Source: Azospirillum thermophilum
Lineage (GTDB): Bacteria; Pseudomonadota; Alphaproteobacteria; Azospirillales; Azospirillaceae
DNA: 64,000 bases
Assembly (NCBI RefSeq): GCF_003130795.1
Contig: NZ_CP029359.1
Coordinates: 122,822 to 186,821, forward strand
Direction: 5' to 3'
Position numbers and translations under genes: made by a program. The notes under the pieces were generated by a model. That model worked only from the letters and a program-made list of their open reading frames with translations. It made no database searches and was not told the origin of the DNA. Shown one piece after another: positions 55,114 through 64,000 of this stretch (position 1 is the first letter of the stretch; every line of letters starts with the position of its first letter).

Positions 55114-56064
55114 TCAGCCGGCCCAATCCTTTGTCCATCCGATCCGGCGAAGGCAATAGCCGATCGACTGGGTGAGGAAGCGGCCGGGCCAGAGGGGATC
55201 GGTTGCGGCCCCGCCGCGCGCCAGCGTCACAGCATCGGCCGGCTGTCGAGCTGCCAGGGCGTGGACCGCCGCCCTGCCGACTTCCAGCGCATGCCAGGCG
55301 CGCGCCTCGTGCCGCAGGGCGGGTGGAGCGTCCGGATCCTGCATCCAGCGCCGGGCGAGCCGCAGATGCTCGTCCAGCCATGGGACGGTATGCCGCATGC
55401 CGCCGACGATGGTCAGAGAGCCGGCATGCTGCCGGTAGGCATAGACCGGCTCCGCCACCGGAACCGTCCGCATCCCGGCGGTCCAGGCCCGCAGCAGGAA
55501 CTCCCGGTCGCCGGCATAGCGGTAGGACGGATCGTAGACACCCACCCGGTCGTAGAACTCGCGGCGGAAGAAGCGGGCGTTGATCATCGGGACGCCACGG
55601 CACAGGTCGAGCGGCCTCAGCCGTTTCATGGCAGGGTCGTCGTAGCGGCGCAGTTCCCGCAGGACGCCGTCTCTGCCGGCCTCCATCACTACGGCTCCAC
55701 CGCAGGCCGCATCGGCCTCCGGGTTGGCGGCGAGCGCCCGCTCCACGGCGGCGAGGGCGCCGGGTAGCAGCGTGTCGTCGGTGTTGAGATGCCCGATGAT
55801 GCGGCCGCGCGCGATGGCGAGGGCGCGGTTGATCCCGTCATAGAGTCCGCTGTCCGGTCCGGTCAGGACGCGCAGGTGCGGATAGCGGGCCAGCACCTCC
55901 AGCGTGCCGTCGGTGGAGCCGCCATCGGCCACGATATGCTCGACCGTTACGTCCCGCTGGGCCAGGACGCTCTCCACCGCCTCCGCGACGAGGCTGACCC
56001 GGTTCAGGCAGGGCGTGACGATGGTGAAGGTCGGTGCGCCGGCCTGCGTCGTCCCCTGCTTCAT
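55114..56064 (-). CDS. Glycosyltransferase family 2
   Basis: Protein of 316 residues. The GT-A core is clear: FTIVTPCLNRVSLVAEAVES, HIVADGGSTDGTLEVL, and IIGHLNTDDTLLPGAL with the DXD-like NTDD. RFFRREFYDRVGVYDPSYRY and AGDREFLLRAW form the acceptor side. This layout is typical of WcaA-like colanic-acid-type transferases. The C-terminal 60 residues are a helical extension. It ends 73 bases before the start of the frameshifted gene on the same strand. Confidence 0.9.
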   Translation of the reverse strand: MKQGTTQAGAPTFTIVTPCLNRVSLVAEAVESVLAQRDVTVEHIVADGGSTDGTLEVLARYPHLRVLTGPDSGLYDGINRALAIARGRIIGHLNTDDTLLPGALAAVERALAANPEADAACGGAVVMEAGRDGVLRELRRYDDPAMKRLRPLDLCRGVPMINARFFRREFYDRVGVYDPSYRYAGDREFLLRAWTAGMRTVPVAEPVYAYRQHAGSLTIVGGMRHTVPWLDEHLRLARRWMQDPDAPPALRHEARAWHALEVGRAAVHALAARQPADAVTLARGGAATDPLWPGRFLTQSIGYCLRRIGWTKDWAG

Positions 56065-56568
56065 TCCGCAGAGGCCTTGCTCTGTATGGCCTGTGCGGGG
56101 CGGCTGGGCCGTGAGCGCACCGGATCGATGGTCTTGGCTGCAGGCCGGAGGTCGGCCTCATGAAGTGGATCGAGCATGAAACCGGAAAGCTGCCTTTTCT
56201 CAAGGGCCGCCCAGGCAGGGCTGCCGCACCGGGAGGAAACCACCCCCGTCAATGCCCGCTGTCTACCACACTCCTCGCCACAGGGCTCCACTCTTGTCTT
56301 TGCCCGGTGTCTTCGCTAAGCCGGACGCTGCCGGGCAGCGAGGTAAACCCCCCGTGGCGGCACTGTCCGACGATACTATAGGACTGGAACAGTTACGGGG
56401 ACGAAGCAGGTGCCCGGCCATTTTCCAGGCGCAGCGGGGTACACAACCCCGCTGTTGACGGCTCCACGGAAAAGACCGTAGTTTCCGTCCACTTCTGAAG
56501 TGCCGCCATCTTCTAACCGTGCTGCCTGAATGCAGCCTAGACCCTAGCCTGAGAAACAGGAGCGAGCA
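56065..56568. other. Intergenic region upstream of gmd
   Basis: About 500 bases between divergent genes. I see no convincing coding frame or RNA gene in it. GC is a little below the surroundings. It should hold promoters for the GT2 gene (minus) and for gmd (plus); the best regulatory candidate is at 56432-56484. Confidence 0.6.
56432..56484 (+). promoter_or_regulatory. gmd promoter candidate with abutting hairpin
   Basis: TTGACG at 56455-56460 and TAGTTT at 56479-56484 are spaced by 18 bases. Immediately upstream, CAGCGGGGT (56432-56440) and its exact complement (56446-56454) form a 9-base inverted repeat with a 5-base gap that touches the -35 box. No T-run follows, so an operator is more likely than a terminator. 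Confidence 0.5.
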
Positions 56569-57624
56569 TTGAGCAAGGTTGCTTTGATCACTGGTGTCAC
56601 GGGACAGGATGGCGCCTACCTGGCGGAGCTCTTGCTGTCGAAGGGCTATACCGTCCACGGAGTCAAGCGGCGTTCCTCCTCCTTCAACACGGAGCGCGTG
56701 GAGCATCTTTACCACGACGTCCATGAAGGCGATGTCCGGTTCCGGATGCACTATGGCGACCTGACCGATGCGACCAACCTGATCCGCATCGTGCAGGAGG
56801 TCCAGCCGGACGAGATCTACAATCTGGCGGCCCAGAGCCATGTGCAGGTGAGCTTCGAGACGCCGGAATACACGGCGAACTCCGACGGGCTCGGCACCCT
56901 GCGCCTGCTGGAGGCGATCCGCATCCTCGGGATGGAGAAGAAGACCCGCTTCTACCAGGCTTCCACCTCCGAGCTGTACGGTCTCGTGCAGGAGACGCCG
57001 CAGAAGGAGACCACGCCCTTCTATCCGCGCAGCCCCTATGCCGCCGCCAAGCTCTATGCCTACTGGATCACGGTGAACTACCGTGAGGCCTACGGCATCC
57101 ACGCCTCCAACGGCATCCTGTTCAACCATGAGGGGCCGACGCGCGGCGAGACCTTCGTGACGCGCAAGATCACCCGTGCCGTCGCGGCGATCCAGACCGG
57201 CCGCCAGAAGGCGCTCTATCTCGGCAACCTGGACGCCAAGCGTGACTGGGGCCATGCCCGCGACTATGTCGAGGGCATGTGGCGCATCCTCCAGCAGCCG
57301 CAGGCCGACGATTACGTGCTCGCCACCGGCGAGACCCATTCCATCCGCGAGTTCGTCGAGCTGGCCTTCGGCTGCGTCGGCCGCAAGATCGAATGGCGCG
57401 GCACGGGTGTGGACGAGAAGGGCATCGATGCCGCCACCGGCGACGTGCTGGTCGAGGTCGATCCGCGCTATTTCCGCCCGACCGAGGTCGACCTGCTGCT
57501 GGGCGATCCGTCCAAGGCGCATGCCAAGCTGGGCTGGAAGCACACGACCACCTTCCCCGAACTGGTGCGCGAGATGGTCTCCAGCGACCTTGCCCGCCTC
57601 GAGCGAGAGACGGCGGCGCGCTGA
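56569..57624 (+). CDS. gmd: GDP-mannose 4,6-dehydratase
   Basis: Extended SDR of 351 residues. It converts GDP-mannose to GDP-4-keto-6-deoxymannose, precursor of GDP-rhamnose, GDP-fucose or related sugars. The NADP motif is [13 protein letters not shown], the [17 protein letters not shown] segment is diagnostic of GMD, TSELYG lies at 133-138, and the catalytic Tyr157-Lys161 in SPYAAAK. The start is TTG at 56569 with CAGGAGCG upstream; no ATG or GTG fits the conserved N-terminus. Length is a little shorter than the enteric enzymes. A GMD paralogue starts 14 bases downstream. Confidence 0.94.
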   Translation: MSKVALITGVTGQDGAYLAELLLSKGYTVHGVKRRSSSFNTERVEHLYHDVHEGDVRFRMHYGDLTDATNLIRIVQEVQPDEIYNLAAQSHVQVSFETPEYTANSDGLGTLRLLEAIRILGMEKKTRFYQASTSELYGLVQETPQKETTPFYPRSPYAAAKLYAYWITVNYREAYGIHASNGILFNHEGPTRGETFVTRKITRAVAAIQTGRQKALYLGNLDAKRDWGHARDYVEGMWRILQQPQADDYVLATGETHSIREFVELAFGCVGRKIEWRGTGVDEKGIDAATGDVLVEVDPRYFRPTEVDLLLGDPSKAHAKLGWKHTTTFPELVREMVSSDLARLERETAAR

Positions 57625-57638
57625 CCTGAGCAAGGACG

Positions 57639-58604
57639 ATGGCTCGTACCGCGCTGATCTTTGGCGTCTCCGGTCAGGACGGCGCTTATCTTGCGCAGTT
57701 TCTGCTGTCCCGCGGCTATGCCGTCCACGGCACGTCGCGGGACAGCGAAATCGCGTCGTTCCGGAACCTGGAGATTCTCGGGATCCGCGGGGATGTGCAG
57801 GTGCATTCGGTTGCCTTGCACGATTTCCGCAACATCGTGCAGGTCATCCGGCAGGCCAAGCCCGACGAGATCTACAATCTCTCGGCACAGTCGGCCGTCG
57901 GCCTGTCCTTCGAGCAGCCGGTCGAGACGATCGACAGCATCCTGAACGGCACGCTCAACATCCTCGAGTCCATTCGCTTCCTGGACATCGACACCCGGTT
58001 CTACCATGCCTCGTCGAGCGAAAGCTTCGGCGACACGCTCGACGGGCCGGCCAGCGAGGCGACGGCCTTCCGCCCCTGCAGCCCCTATGGCGTGGCCAAA
58101 TCGGCGGCGCACTGGCTGGTCGCCAATTACCGGCAGGCCTATGGCCTCTTTGCCTGCTCCGGCATCCTGTTCAATCATGAATCGCCGCTGCGGCCGGCGC
58201 GATTCGTTACCCGCAAGATCATCCGCGGGGCCATCGCCGTAGCCCAGGGCCGGCTGTCCAAGCTGGAAATGGGCAACCTGTCGGTAGCACGGGACTGGGG
58301 CTGGGCACCCGAGTATGTGGACGCGATGTGGCGGATGCTGCAGCAGGAGACGCCGGACGATTTCGTGATCGCGACCGGCCGCATGCATGCGCTGGAGGAT
58401 TTCGCCCGTATGGCTTTCGAGCGCTTCGGGCTCGACTGGCGCGACCATGTGGTGCAGGACAGGATGCAGCGCCGGCCCATGGACATCCACTACAGTGTGG
58501 GAAACCCGGCCAAGGCGGAGGCCCGGCTGGGATGGAAGGCCAAGACGCTGCTGCCTCAGATCATCGAGCACCTGATCGAGGCCGAGCTGGCCTCCGCGTC
58601 GTGA
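57639..58604 (+). CDS. GDP-mannose 4,6-dehydratase-family paralogue
   Basis: Extended SDR of 321 residues clearly related to Gmd ([33 protein letters not shown]), but 30 residues shorter. The catalytic Tyr150-Lys154 (SPYGVAK) is kept. The active-site motif reads SSSESFG instead of STSELYG, and the [14 protein letters not shown] segment of true GMD is replaced by a shorter TSRDSEIASFRNLEIL. It could be a second dehydratase or act on the 4-keto product, for example as reductase or epimerase for GDP-rhamnose or GDP-talose. It is not the classical Rmd or Fcl sequence. The tight spacing implies a shared pathway with gmd. Confidence 0.82.
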   Translation: MARTALIFGVSGQDGAYLAQFLLSRGYAVHGTSRDSEIASFRNLEILGIRGDVQVHSVALHDFRNIVQVIRQAKPDEIYNLSAQSAVGLSFEQPVETIDSILNGTLNILESIRFLDIDTRFYHASSSESFGDTLDGPASEATAFRPCSPYGVAKSAAHWLVANYRQAYGLFACSGILFNHESPLRPARFVTRKIIRGAIAVAQGRLSKLEMGNLSVARDWGWAPEYVDAMWRMLQQETPDDFVIATGRMHALEDFARMAFERFGLDWRDHVVQDRMQRRPMDIHYSVGNPAKAEARLGWKAKTLLPQIIEHLIEAELASAS

Positions 58605-58665
58605 GGAGTCGGGAGCACCGGGCACGGTCGCTGCGCCTGACGAAGATGGTGGCACGCTCCATCGC

Positions 58666-61377
58666 GTGAGGGGTGGGACCGGACCTCTCTTTTCGGAGGC
58701 AGGTGGGACGGTGCGGGACTCGGTTCGCAAATTCCTCTACTTCGTCGGGCATACCATCCAGGCGGACGGCCGCTCGGGAGTGCAGCGTGTCGTCGTCAAT
58801 CTGGCGCGGGAACTTGCCAGGATCGCCGATGTCGATTTCGTGACCTGGGACGCCCCCCAGAACCAGCTCCGCTACGCAGACCGGACCGAGCTGGAACAGT
58901 TGTTCCGCTCGCGGACCCTGCCGCCGGGGGTCAAGGTCAACCGCTATGCCCGGCGCGTGGACCACCGGTTTGCCGACACCCTGCCGGCCGGCGAACCGGT
59001 CTGGCTGATCCAGCCGGAGATCGCCTATCACGCCCCCCAGGGCAACGATGTCTTCGCCCGTATCGTCGCCCAATGCCGCGAATACGGGATCCAGGTCGCC
59101 TCGATCTTCTACGACCTGATCCCGATCACCAATCCCGACTATGCCCTTCACCGGAGCGTCCACACCGTCTACGTCAACCGTCTGGCGCAGAGCGATCTGA
59201 TCCTGCCGATCTCGCGCTATTCCGCCGATGCCCTTCTGGACCACTATGTCCGGCTGGCCGGGCGGGCCGTCGCAGGGGCGGCCGCCATCGCGTCGCGGAT
59301 CCAGGCCATGCCCCTCCCCGACCGCGACGACGGGATCCTCCATCCCGCCGACGCCCCGGCCCGGCACCCGGAGCGGATGATCCTGTCTGTCGGAACGGTC
59401 GAACCGCGCAAGCGGCAGGTCGAACTGATCCGGGCGTTCAAGGCGCTGAAGGACGGGCCGTTGCGCGGCTGGAGGCTGGTGATGGTCGGGTCCCTGCATC
59501 CGGCCGTGGCGCAGATCTTCCGGTCGCTGACCGACGACGATCCGGCCATCGACTATCACGGCTATCTGCCGGATGCGGAGATCGAAGCGCTGTACCGCCG
59601 GGCTGCCTTCTCGATCTTTGCCTCCAACGACGAGGGATTCGGTCTGCCGATCTGCGAGAGCCTGGCACGTGGGGTTCCCGCGGTTTGCGCGGAGTTCGGC
59701 TCCATGAGGGAGATCGCCGAGGGCGGCGGCTGTCTGACGGTGGATGTCAATGATCTCGCCGCCCTGACCCTCGCGCTTGAGCGCATGGCCACCGACCCGG
59801 CATTGCGGGCCCGGCTCGACGCGGAAATCCGGACCCGGATCTTCCGCGGCTGGGCGGACTACGCGCGGGAGGTCGTTTCCGTTGTCTCCGCCCGCGATGA
59901 CCGAATTGCCGCCGGACAGGACAGGGCTGTCTTGCGCAGAGCCCTCCAGGATCTCGGTGCCGGCGGACAGGATGCTTCCGTGGCGGTTCGCGACCTGCCG
60001 CTTTCGGCGGGAGTGCTGCAACTCTGCGCCTGCGATCCCGCACATCCGGCAGCGCCGGCTGCCGTGGCCGGGCTTCCCGCGCTGCCGGAGGGCTGGAGCC
60101 GGGCCTTTCTTCTGCGGTCGGAGACGGTCGGGCCGCTCCTGGGCTGGACGCGGGAGGCCGCTGCGGTTCTTTTGTCATCCGACGCCTGCCTGGCGCCCAG
60201 CGCGGCGCTCGACCAGGTGCTGATCGGGCTTGCGACCGTCACGTCCTTCACCGAGCTGCCCCCCGGACTCATGGTCGGCCGGCCCGACCATGCCGAGCTG
60301 GAGGAGAAGGGGGCCGAGGCTCTAGCCGCATTGATGCGCCGCAAGGCCCTGCGCCGCACCGTCCGGGACCGGGAGCGGATGCTGATGGCTCTCGCCGGCG
60401 CGACGGAGCCCGCCTATGCCGAGCTTCGCAAGGCTGCCGGCGACCAGGCGGAAGGCGCGCTCCTGACGATCGCCGTATCGACCTACAACCGTTACCCGTT
60501 CCTGCGGGAGAATGTCCGCTGGTTGCTGGAGCAGACGGCCTCCTGTCGGGACGCGGTGCGGCTGCTGGTGATCGACAATGATTCGACCGATGGCAGCTGG
60601 CGGCTGCTGCGGGAGGAGTTCGACGGCGAACCGGTCGAAATCCGGCGCAACTGCGCGAACGTCGGCATGCTCGGCAATCTCCGGGTCTGCGCCGCCGCCG
60701 TGTCGACTCCCTTCACCTGGATGATCGGCGACGACGATTACATCATGCCGGATGCCGTTCCGGCCGTGGTGATGCAATTGCGCGAGCGGCCGGAGCTGCC
60801 CTTCCTGTTCGTCAATTTCGGAGTTTATCACCGCGAGCGGTTCGGCAATGGGGATCGTGCCGCCGGCTTCATCGGCGAACGGACCGTGCTGGCGCCCGAA
60901 CCATCGCCATCGGGATCATGCATGGTGCGCGAGGCGGCGGCGGAACACGACAACCTGTTCACCGCCATCTACCCCATCGTCTTCCGCACCGACCTCGCAG
61001 CGGCCTGTTTCAATTTCCCCTTCGACGGCGCCCCGTTCAGCACTCTGGTGGAATGCGTGCCGACGACACGGATGATTCTCGGCACCTATCCGGAGGCCCC
61101 GGCCTGGTGGAGCGCGCCCGTCGGAATCGTCGGCAACGCAGTGAACTCCTGGCGCCATTGGCGCGTGCGGTGGCATGGAGCGATGATGCCGGAGATCATC
61201 GCGCTCGCCGACGAGGCGGGGGTCGATCCGGCGAAGCTGCGCCCCTGGTCGGAAATCCATTGGGATCTGTTCCTGGAGGCCAGGGGATTGTACCCCGACG
61301 CCCGTTTCGCGGAGGATGTCGGGCCGGCCTCGCTGGACTGTGCCCGGCGCGTGTTCCGCCGCGACCCGGTCGCGTGA
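58666..61377 (+). CDS. Large glycosyltransferase (GT4 plus GT2)
   Basis: Protein of up to 903 residues. Residues about 20-420 are a GT4 domain: GRSGVQRVVVNLARELA, SIFYDLIPITNPDY, ILSVGTVEPRKRQVELIRAF and SNDEGFGLPICESLARGVP. A linker with no clear domain spans 420-600. From about 605 a GT2 domain follows (LTIAVSTYNRYPFLREN, LLVIDNDSTDGS, MIGDDDYIMPDA). The frame opens at GTG 58666; a second GTG at 58711, preceded by AGGTGGG, is equally possible and begins closer to the conserved part. Two transferase sites suggest addition of two successive sugars. It follows the gmd pair on the same strand. Confidence 0.85.
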   Translation: MRGGTGPLFSEAGGTVRDSVRKFLYFVGHTIQADGRSGVQRVVVNLARELARIADVDFVTWDAPQNQLRYADRTELEQLFRSRTLPPGVKVNRYARRVDHRFADTLPAGEPVWLIQPEIAYHAPQGNDVFARIVAQCREYGIQVASIFYDLIPITNPDYALHRSVHTVYVNRLAQSDLILPISRYSADALLDHYVRLAGRAVAGAAAIASRIQAMPLPDRDDGILHPADAPARHPERMILSVGTVEPRKRQVELIRAFKALKDGPLRGWRLVMVGSLHPAVAQIFRSLTDDDPAIDYHGYLPDAEIEALYRRAAFSIFASNDEGFGLPICESLARGVPAVCAEFGSMREIAEGGGCLTVDVNDLAALTLALERMATDPALRARLDAEIRTRIFRGWADYAREVVSVVSARDDRIAAGQDRAVLRRALQDLGAGGQDASVAVRDLPLSAGVLQLCACDPAHPAAPAAVAGLPALPEGWSRAFLLRSETVGPLLGWTREAAAVLLSSDACLAPSAALDQVLIGLATVTSFTELPPGLMVGRPDHAELEEKGAEALAALMRRKALRRTVRDRERMLMALAGATEPAYAELRKAAGDQAEGALLTIAVSTYNRYPFLRENVRWLLEQTASCRDAVRLLVIDNDSTDGSWRLLREEFDGEPVEIRRNCANVGMLGNLRVCAAAVSTPFTWMIGDDDYIMPDAVPAVVMQLRERPELPFLFVNFGVYHRERFGNGDRAAGFIGERTVLAPEPSPSGSCMVREAAAEHDNLFTAIYPIVFRTDLAAACFNFPFDGAPFSTLVECVPTTRMILGTYPEAPAWWSAPVGIVGNAVNSWRHWRVRWHGAMMPEIIALADEAGVDPAKLRPWSEIHWDLFLEARGLYPDARFAEDVGPASLDCARRVFRRDPVA

Positions 61378-61429
61378 TGCCGGGGGCTCTTCGGTGAAGC
61401 CGGTCCCGAGACAGTGGAGAAGTGGCCCC

Positions 61430-63946
61430 ATGGAGTTTTCCGCCGGATCGCCTGCGTCGCCCGTGCTGCCAGGAGCCGAGGCGCCGCCCAGCCCGGCCGC
61501 ATGGAGCCTTTCGGCCTCTCCCCTGCTCGATCCGCTCTACTATGCGGCCCGGTGCGGCCTGCGCTTTGCCACGGCGGAGGATGCCGCCGCCCATTACGTG
61601 ACGACCGGCTGGCGGGCCGGACTGGATCCCCATCCTCTGTTCGACACCCGCTGGTATCTGCAGCGCTATCCGGACGTGGCCGGGACGGGGGCCGACCCCC
61701 TCAGCCATTATCTGCTGATCGGTGCGCGCGAGGGCCGCTCGCCCAATCCGCTCTTCCTGCCGGACTGGTACAGGACCCACGCGCCCGAGGCGGCCCAGAT
61801 GCCTGTCGACCCGCTGGTCCATTACGCCCTGGCCGGCGGCGCTCTGGGATATGATCCGTGTCCGCTGTTCGATACCGGCTGGTACGCTGCGGCCAATCCC
61901 GACGCCGCCGCGTCGGGCCTGACGCCGCTCGGCCATTACCTCCACGTCGGCAGCCGGCGTGGCGCCACCCCCCACCCCCTGTTCGATCCGGTCTGGTACA
62001 GGGAATCCAACGGCGATGTCGCGGCGTCCGGCCTCGATCCGGTCGTCCATTATCTCCACTGGGGCCGTAACGAGGGGCGGGCCCCCAACGCCTTCTTCGA
62101 TCCGGCCTGGTATCTGGACAGTTATCCCGATGTGCGGGGTGCCGGCGTCGATCCGCTCTGGCATTTTCGGGAGCATGGCTGGCGCGAAGAACGCGACCCG
62201 TCACCGCGGTTCTGCACCCGCTGGTACCTCGACAGCTACCCTGATGCCGCGGCGACCGGGGATAACCCGCTGATCCATCACCTGCGCATCGGCCAAGCCG
62301 AGGGGCGGCCCGCCTATCCCGGGGATCCGGCCGGCCTGCGTCCGCTGACCCCGGATTTCGCCCTTGGCGACGTCGTGTTCGACAGATGGCGGGCGGCTGC
62401 CTTCGCCTCGGCCGGGGCGGCTGCGGGGAAACGGTTGCCCCTGTCCCCGCCTCCCCGACTGCTCGTGGTTGTTGCGGCCGGCGATGCGGCGGAGGCGGCG
62501 CGGCTGCCGGCATCGCTTGCAGCCTTGTCAAGCGGTGCAGCCTTGGCCGGGCTGGCGGACTGGCTGGTCTTCGATGCGACAGGCGCCGCAGCGATGGGAC
62601 GGCTAGCGGCCGATGTGGCCGTATGTACGGGGGTCGAGGCGCTCGCCGCCCGGCTGGATGCCTGCGGCGAGACCGATCTGGTCTGCTTCCTGCGCGCGGG
62701 CGACCGTATCGATGCGCCGGCGCTCGCCGCGCTGGAGCGGGCGGCGGCGGAGGGGGGGCTTCTCATCCTCTTCGACCTGTATTATCGCCGGAACGGCAGC
62801 GTGTATCCCCTGCTGCTGCCGGGCGTGGACCTGATCCATGCGTTGAACTGCGACTATTTCCGCTCGCGTTTCGCGGTCCGGTCCCGGCTGGCGGCGGCGG
62901 CTGTGCGCTCGACCGGGCAACCGGGTGGTCATGCTGCCGCACTGCGTATCCTCTCCGGTCTGACGCTGGGCCGTAACTACGGCGCGCTCGCCCACGTCCC
63001 TCTGCCGCTCGTCGAGGTCCCCGATCAGGGGGAGGCGATCATTGCGGAGCGGCTTGCTCTGCTCGATCCCGCAACTCCCGTGGCCTATCTGCCCTCCGGT
63101 CAGGATCCGGCGCCCGCGGCCGGGACGGGCGTATCGATCATCATCAGCACCAAGGACAAGGGGCGGCTCACCGATCTGCTGGTCCGCCAGATCCTTGCGC
63201 TGGGCGATCTGGTCGAGGATGTGGTGATCGTGTCGAACAATACGGCCAACGGGGTCGCGCGCGCCAATCTTGCCCGCTTGGCGGACCATCCCAAGGTGAC
63301 GCTTGTCCGCCATGACCACCCTTACAACTTCTCGATCCAGTCCAACCTCGGCGCGCGCAGGGCGAAGGGGGAAACCCTGCTTTTCCTCAATGATGACATC
63401 GTGCCGGTCACGACCGACTGGCTGGAGGAGTTGCTGGCCCCCTTCACCAATCCGGAGGTGGCGGTGGCCGGCCCGCTGCTGCTCTATCCGGACGAACGGG
63501 TCCAGCATGGCGGCATGTTCCTCGGCTACAACGGCATCGCCGGGCACACGCTGCGCTACGCCTCGCTGCCGGAAGAGGACTATCTGTTCATGGCGAGCGC
63601 GCCGCGGGAGGTATCGGCCGTGACCGGCGCGGCGCTGTTGATCCGGCGCGGCGTGTTCGAGGATCTCAACGGCTTCGACCCGCAGTTGGCGACTTATCTG
63701 CAGGACGTGGATCTGTGCCTGCGCGTCGTGGAGACGGGGCACCGCGTCGTCTTCACGCCGCGCCCGGTCCTGCTGCACATGGAATCGGTGTCGTTCCATG
63801 GCATGTTGAAAGACACGGCATTTCAGGAGCAGCGCCGCCTGGAATGCCGCCATTTCACCGACCGCTGGGGAGCGCGGGTCGCCCGTGACCGCCACCATAA
63901 CCCCTGCTTTGCGCCGAACGACGAGACCCTGCAGACCCTGCGGTGA
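61430..63946 (+). CDS. Glycosyltransferase family 2 with seven 38-residue repeats
   Basis: Protein of 838 residues. Residues 31-296 are seven repeats of exactly 38 residues with pattern PLFDxxWYLxxYPDV, then DPLxHYLxxGxxEGRxPx. The first copy is degenerate. A linker of about 270 residues contains a weak GT-A-like segment (LVCFLRAGDRIDAPAL). The C-terminal GT2 domain runs from about 565 to 800: VSIIISTKDKGRLTDLL, LLFLNDDIVPVTTDWLEE and YLQDVDLCLRVVETG. The start ATG at 61430 precedes the repeats. Similar repeats occur in some alphaproteobacterial glycosyltransferases and secreted proteins; their role is not known to me. No membrane segment is visible. Confidence 0.87.
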   Translation: MEFSAGSPASPVLPGAEAPPSPAAWSLSASPLLDPLYYAARCGLRFATAEDAAAHYVTTGWRAGLDPHPLFDTRWYLQRYPDVAGTGADPLSHYLLIGAREGRSPNPLFLPDWYRTHAPEAAQMPVDPLVHYALAGGALGYDPCPLFDTGWYAAANPDAAASGLTPLGHYLHVGSRRGATPHPLFDPVWYRESNGDVAASGLDPVVHYLHWGRNEGRAPNAFFDPAWYLDSYPDVRGAGVDPLWHFREHGWREERDPSPRFCTRWYLDSYPDAAATGDNPLIHHLRIGQAEGRPAYPGDPAGLRPLTPDFALGDVVFDRWRAAAFASAGAAAGKRLPLSPPPRLLVVVAAGDAAEAARLPASLAALSSGAALAGLADWLVFDATGAAAMGRLAADVAVCTGVEALAARLDACGETDLVCFLRAGDRIDAPALAALERAAAEGGLLILFDLYYRRNGSVYPLLLPGVDLIHALNCDYFRSRFAVRSRLAAAAVRSTGQPGGHAAALRILSGLTLGRNYGALAHVPLPLVEVPDQGEAIIAERLALLDPATPVAYLPSGQDPAPAAGTGVSIIISTKDKGRLTDLLVRQILALGDLVEDVVIVSNNTANGVARANLARLADHPKVTLVRHDHPYNFSIQSNLGARRAKGETLLFLNDDIVPVTTDWLEELLAPFTNPEVAVAGPLLLYPDERVQHGGMFLGYNGIAGHTLRYASLPEEDYLFMASAPREVSAVTGAALLIRRGVFEDLNGFDPQLATYLQDVDLCLRVVETGHRVVFTPRPVLLHMESVSFHGMLKDTAFQEQRRLECRHFTDRWGARVARDRHHNPCFAPNDETLQTLR
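61520..62317 (+). repeat. 114-base coding repeat, seven units
   Basis: This stretch encodes the seven 38-residue repeats of the GT2 protein. Units begin at residues 31, 69, 107, 145, 183, 221 and 259 with no indels between them. The DNA copies have diverged, so the array is old rather than freshly duplicated. Confidence 0.85.
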
Positions 63947-64000
63947 CCGGAGAGGTCGGAGCCGGGCGGGACCTTGCCCGCTCGGTACCGCTGCTCAGGC

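Noticed and set aside
61520..62317. The regular repeat array as a CRISPR or DNA satellite
   Set aside because: The 114-base period encodes a conserved protein repeat in frame; the DNA units are diverged and there are no spacers.

Overview
The window looks like part of a large secondary replicon (plasmid or chromid) of an alphaproteobacterium, most likely Azospirillum or a close relative. It is GC-rich, almost entirely coding, and mostly devoted to surface or flagellar glycans. It also carries its own maintenance genes: parA/parB (24287-26201), a RepA-family initiator (34737-35675) with iterons, and a tyrosine recombinase (31082-32116). The mix of RepA, ParAB, NodPQ-type sulfate activation and polysaccharide genes recalls the A. 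brasilense rhizosphere plasmid usually called pRhico. The assignment is an inference from gene content, not from a database match.

Layout. (1) 108-14141, +: a tightly overlapping operon for a legionaminic-acid-type nonulosonate (legB, legC, legG, legH, a ptmE-like guanylyltransferase, two oxidoreductases, legF, a methyltransferase, a surface-carbohydrate protein, legI), ending in an amidination module (HisF-like, HisH-like, N-acetyl sugar amidotransferase). (2) 14224-24181: TPR protein, methyltransferase, several glycosyltransferases and a small membrane protein. (3) 24216-26201: parAB behind a promoter embedded in an inverted repeat. (4) 26305-33645: nucleotide-sugar dehydrogenase, TPR glycosyltransferase, TVP38-type membrane protein, integrase, glycosyltransferase. 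(5) 33713-36066: origin region, with eight iterons in two clusters flanking a low-GC orphan gene and repA. (6) 36120-38705: UDP-xylose synthase and UDP-glucose dehydrogenase, divergent. (7) 38766-46323, -: cysNC and cysD (PAPS synthesis), then three glycosyltransferase genes. (8) 46393-48911: a gutted IS3-family element beside a methyltransferase gene of two base compositions. (9) 48984-56064: more glycosyltransferases, one broken by two homopolymer frameshifts. (10) 56432-63946: two GDP-mannose-4,6-dehydratase-family genes and two very large glycosyltransferases, the last with seven 38-residue repeats.

How it works together: the window makes activated sugars (CMP-legionaminate type, UDP-GlcA, UDP-Xyl, a GDP-6-deoxyhexose, a UDP-uronate from the dehydrogenase at 26305) and PAPS, and encodes about seventeen glycosyltransferase-like proteins. 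I see no flippase, polymerase, ABC exporter, priming transferase or sulfotransferase here, so export and sulfate transfer must be encoded elsewhere, or some sugars go directly onto protein such as flagellin. No rRNA, tRNA or CRISPR was seen. Most start codons are reading-frame and Shine-Dalgarno judgements.
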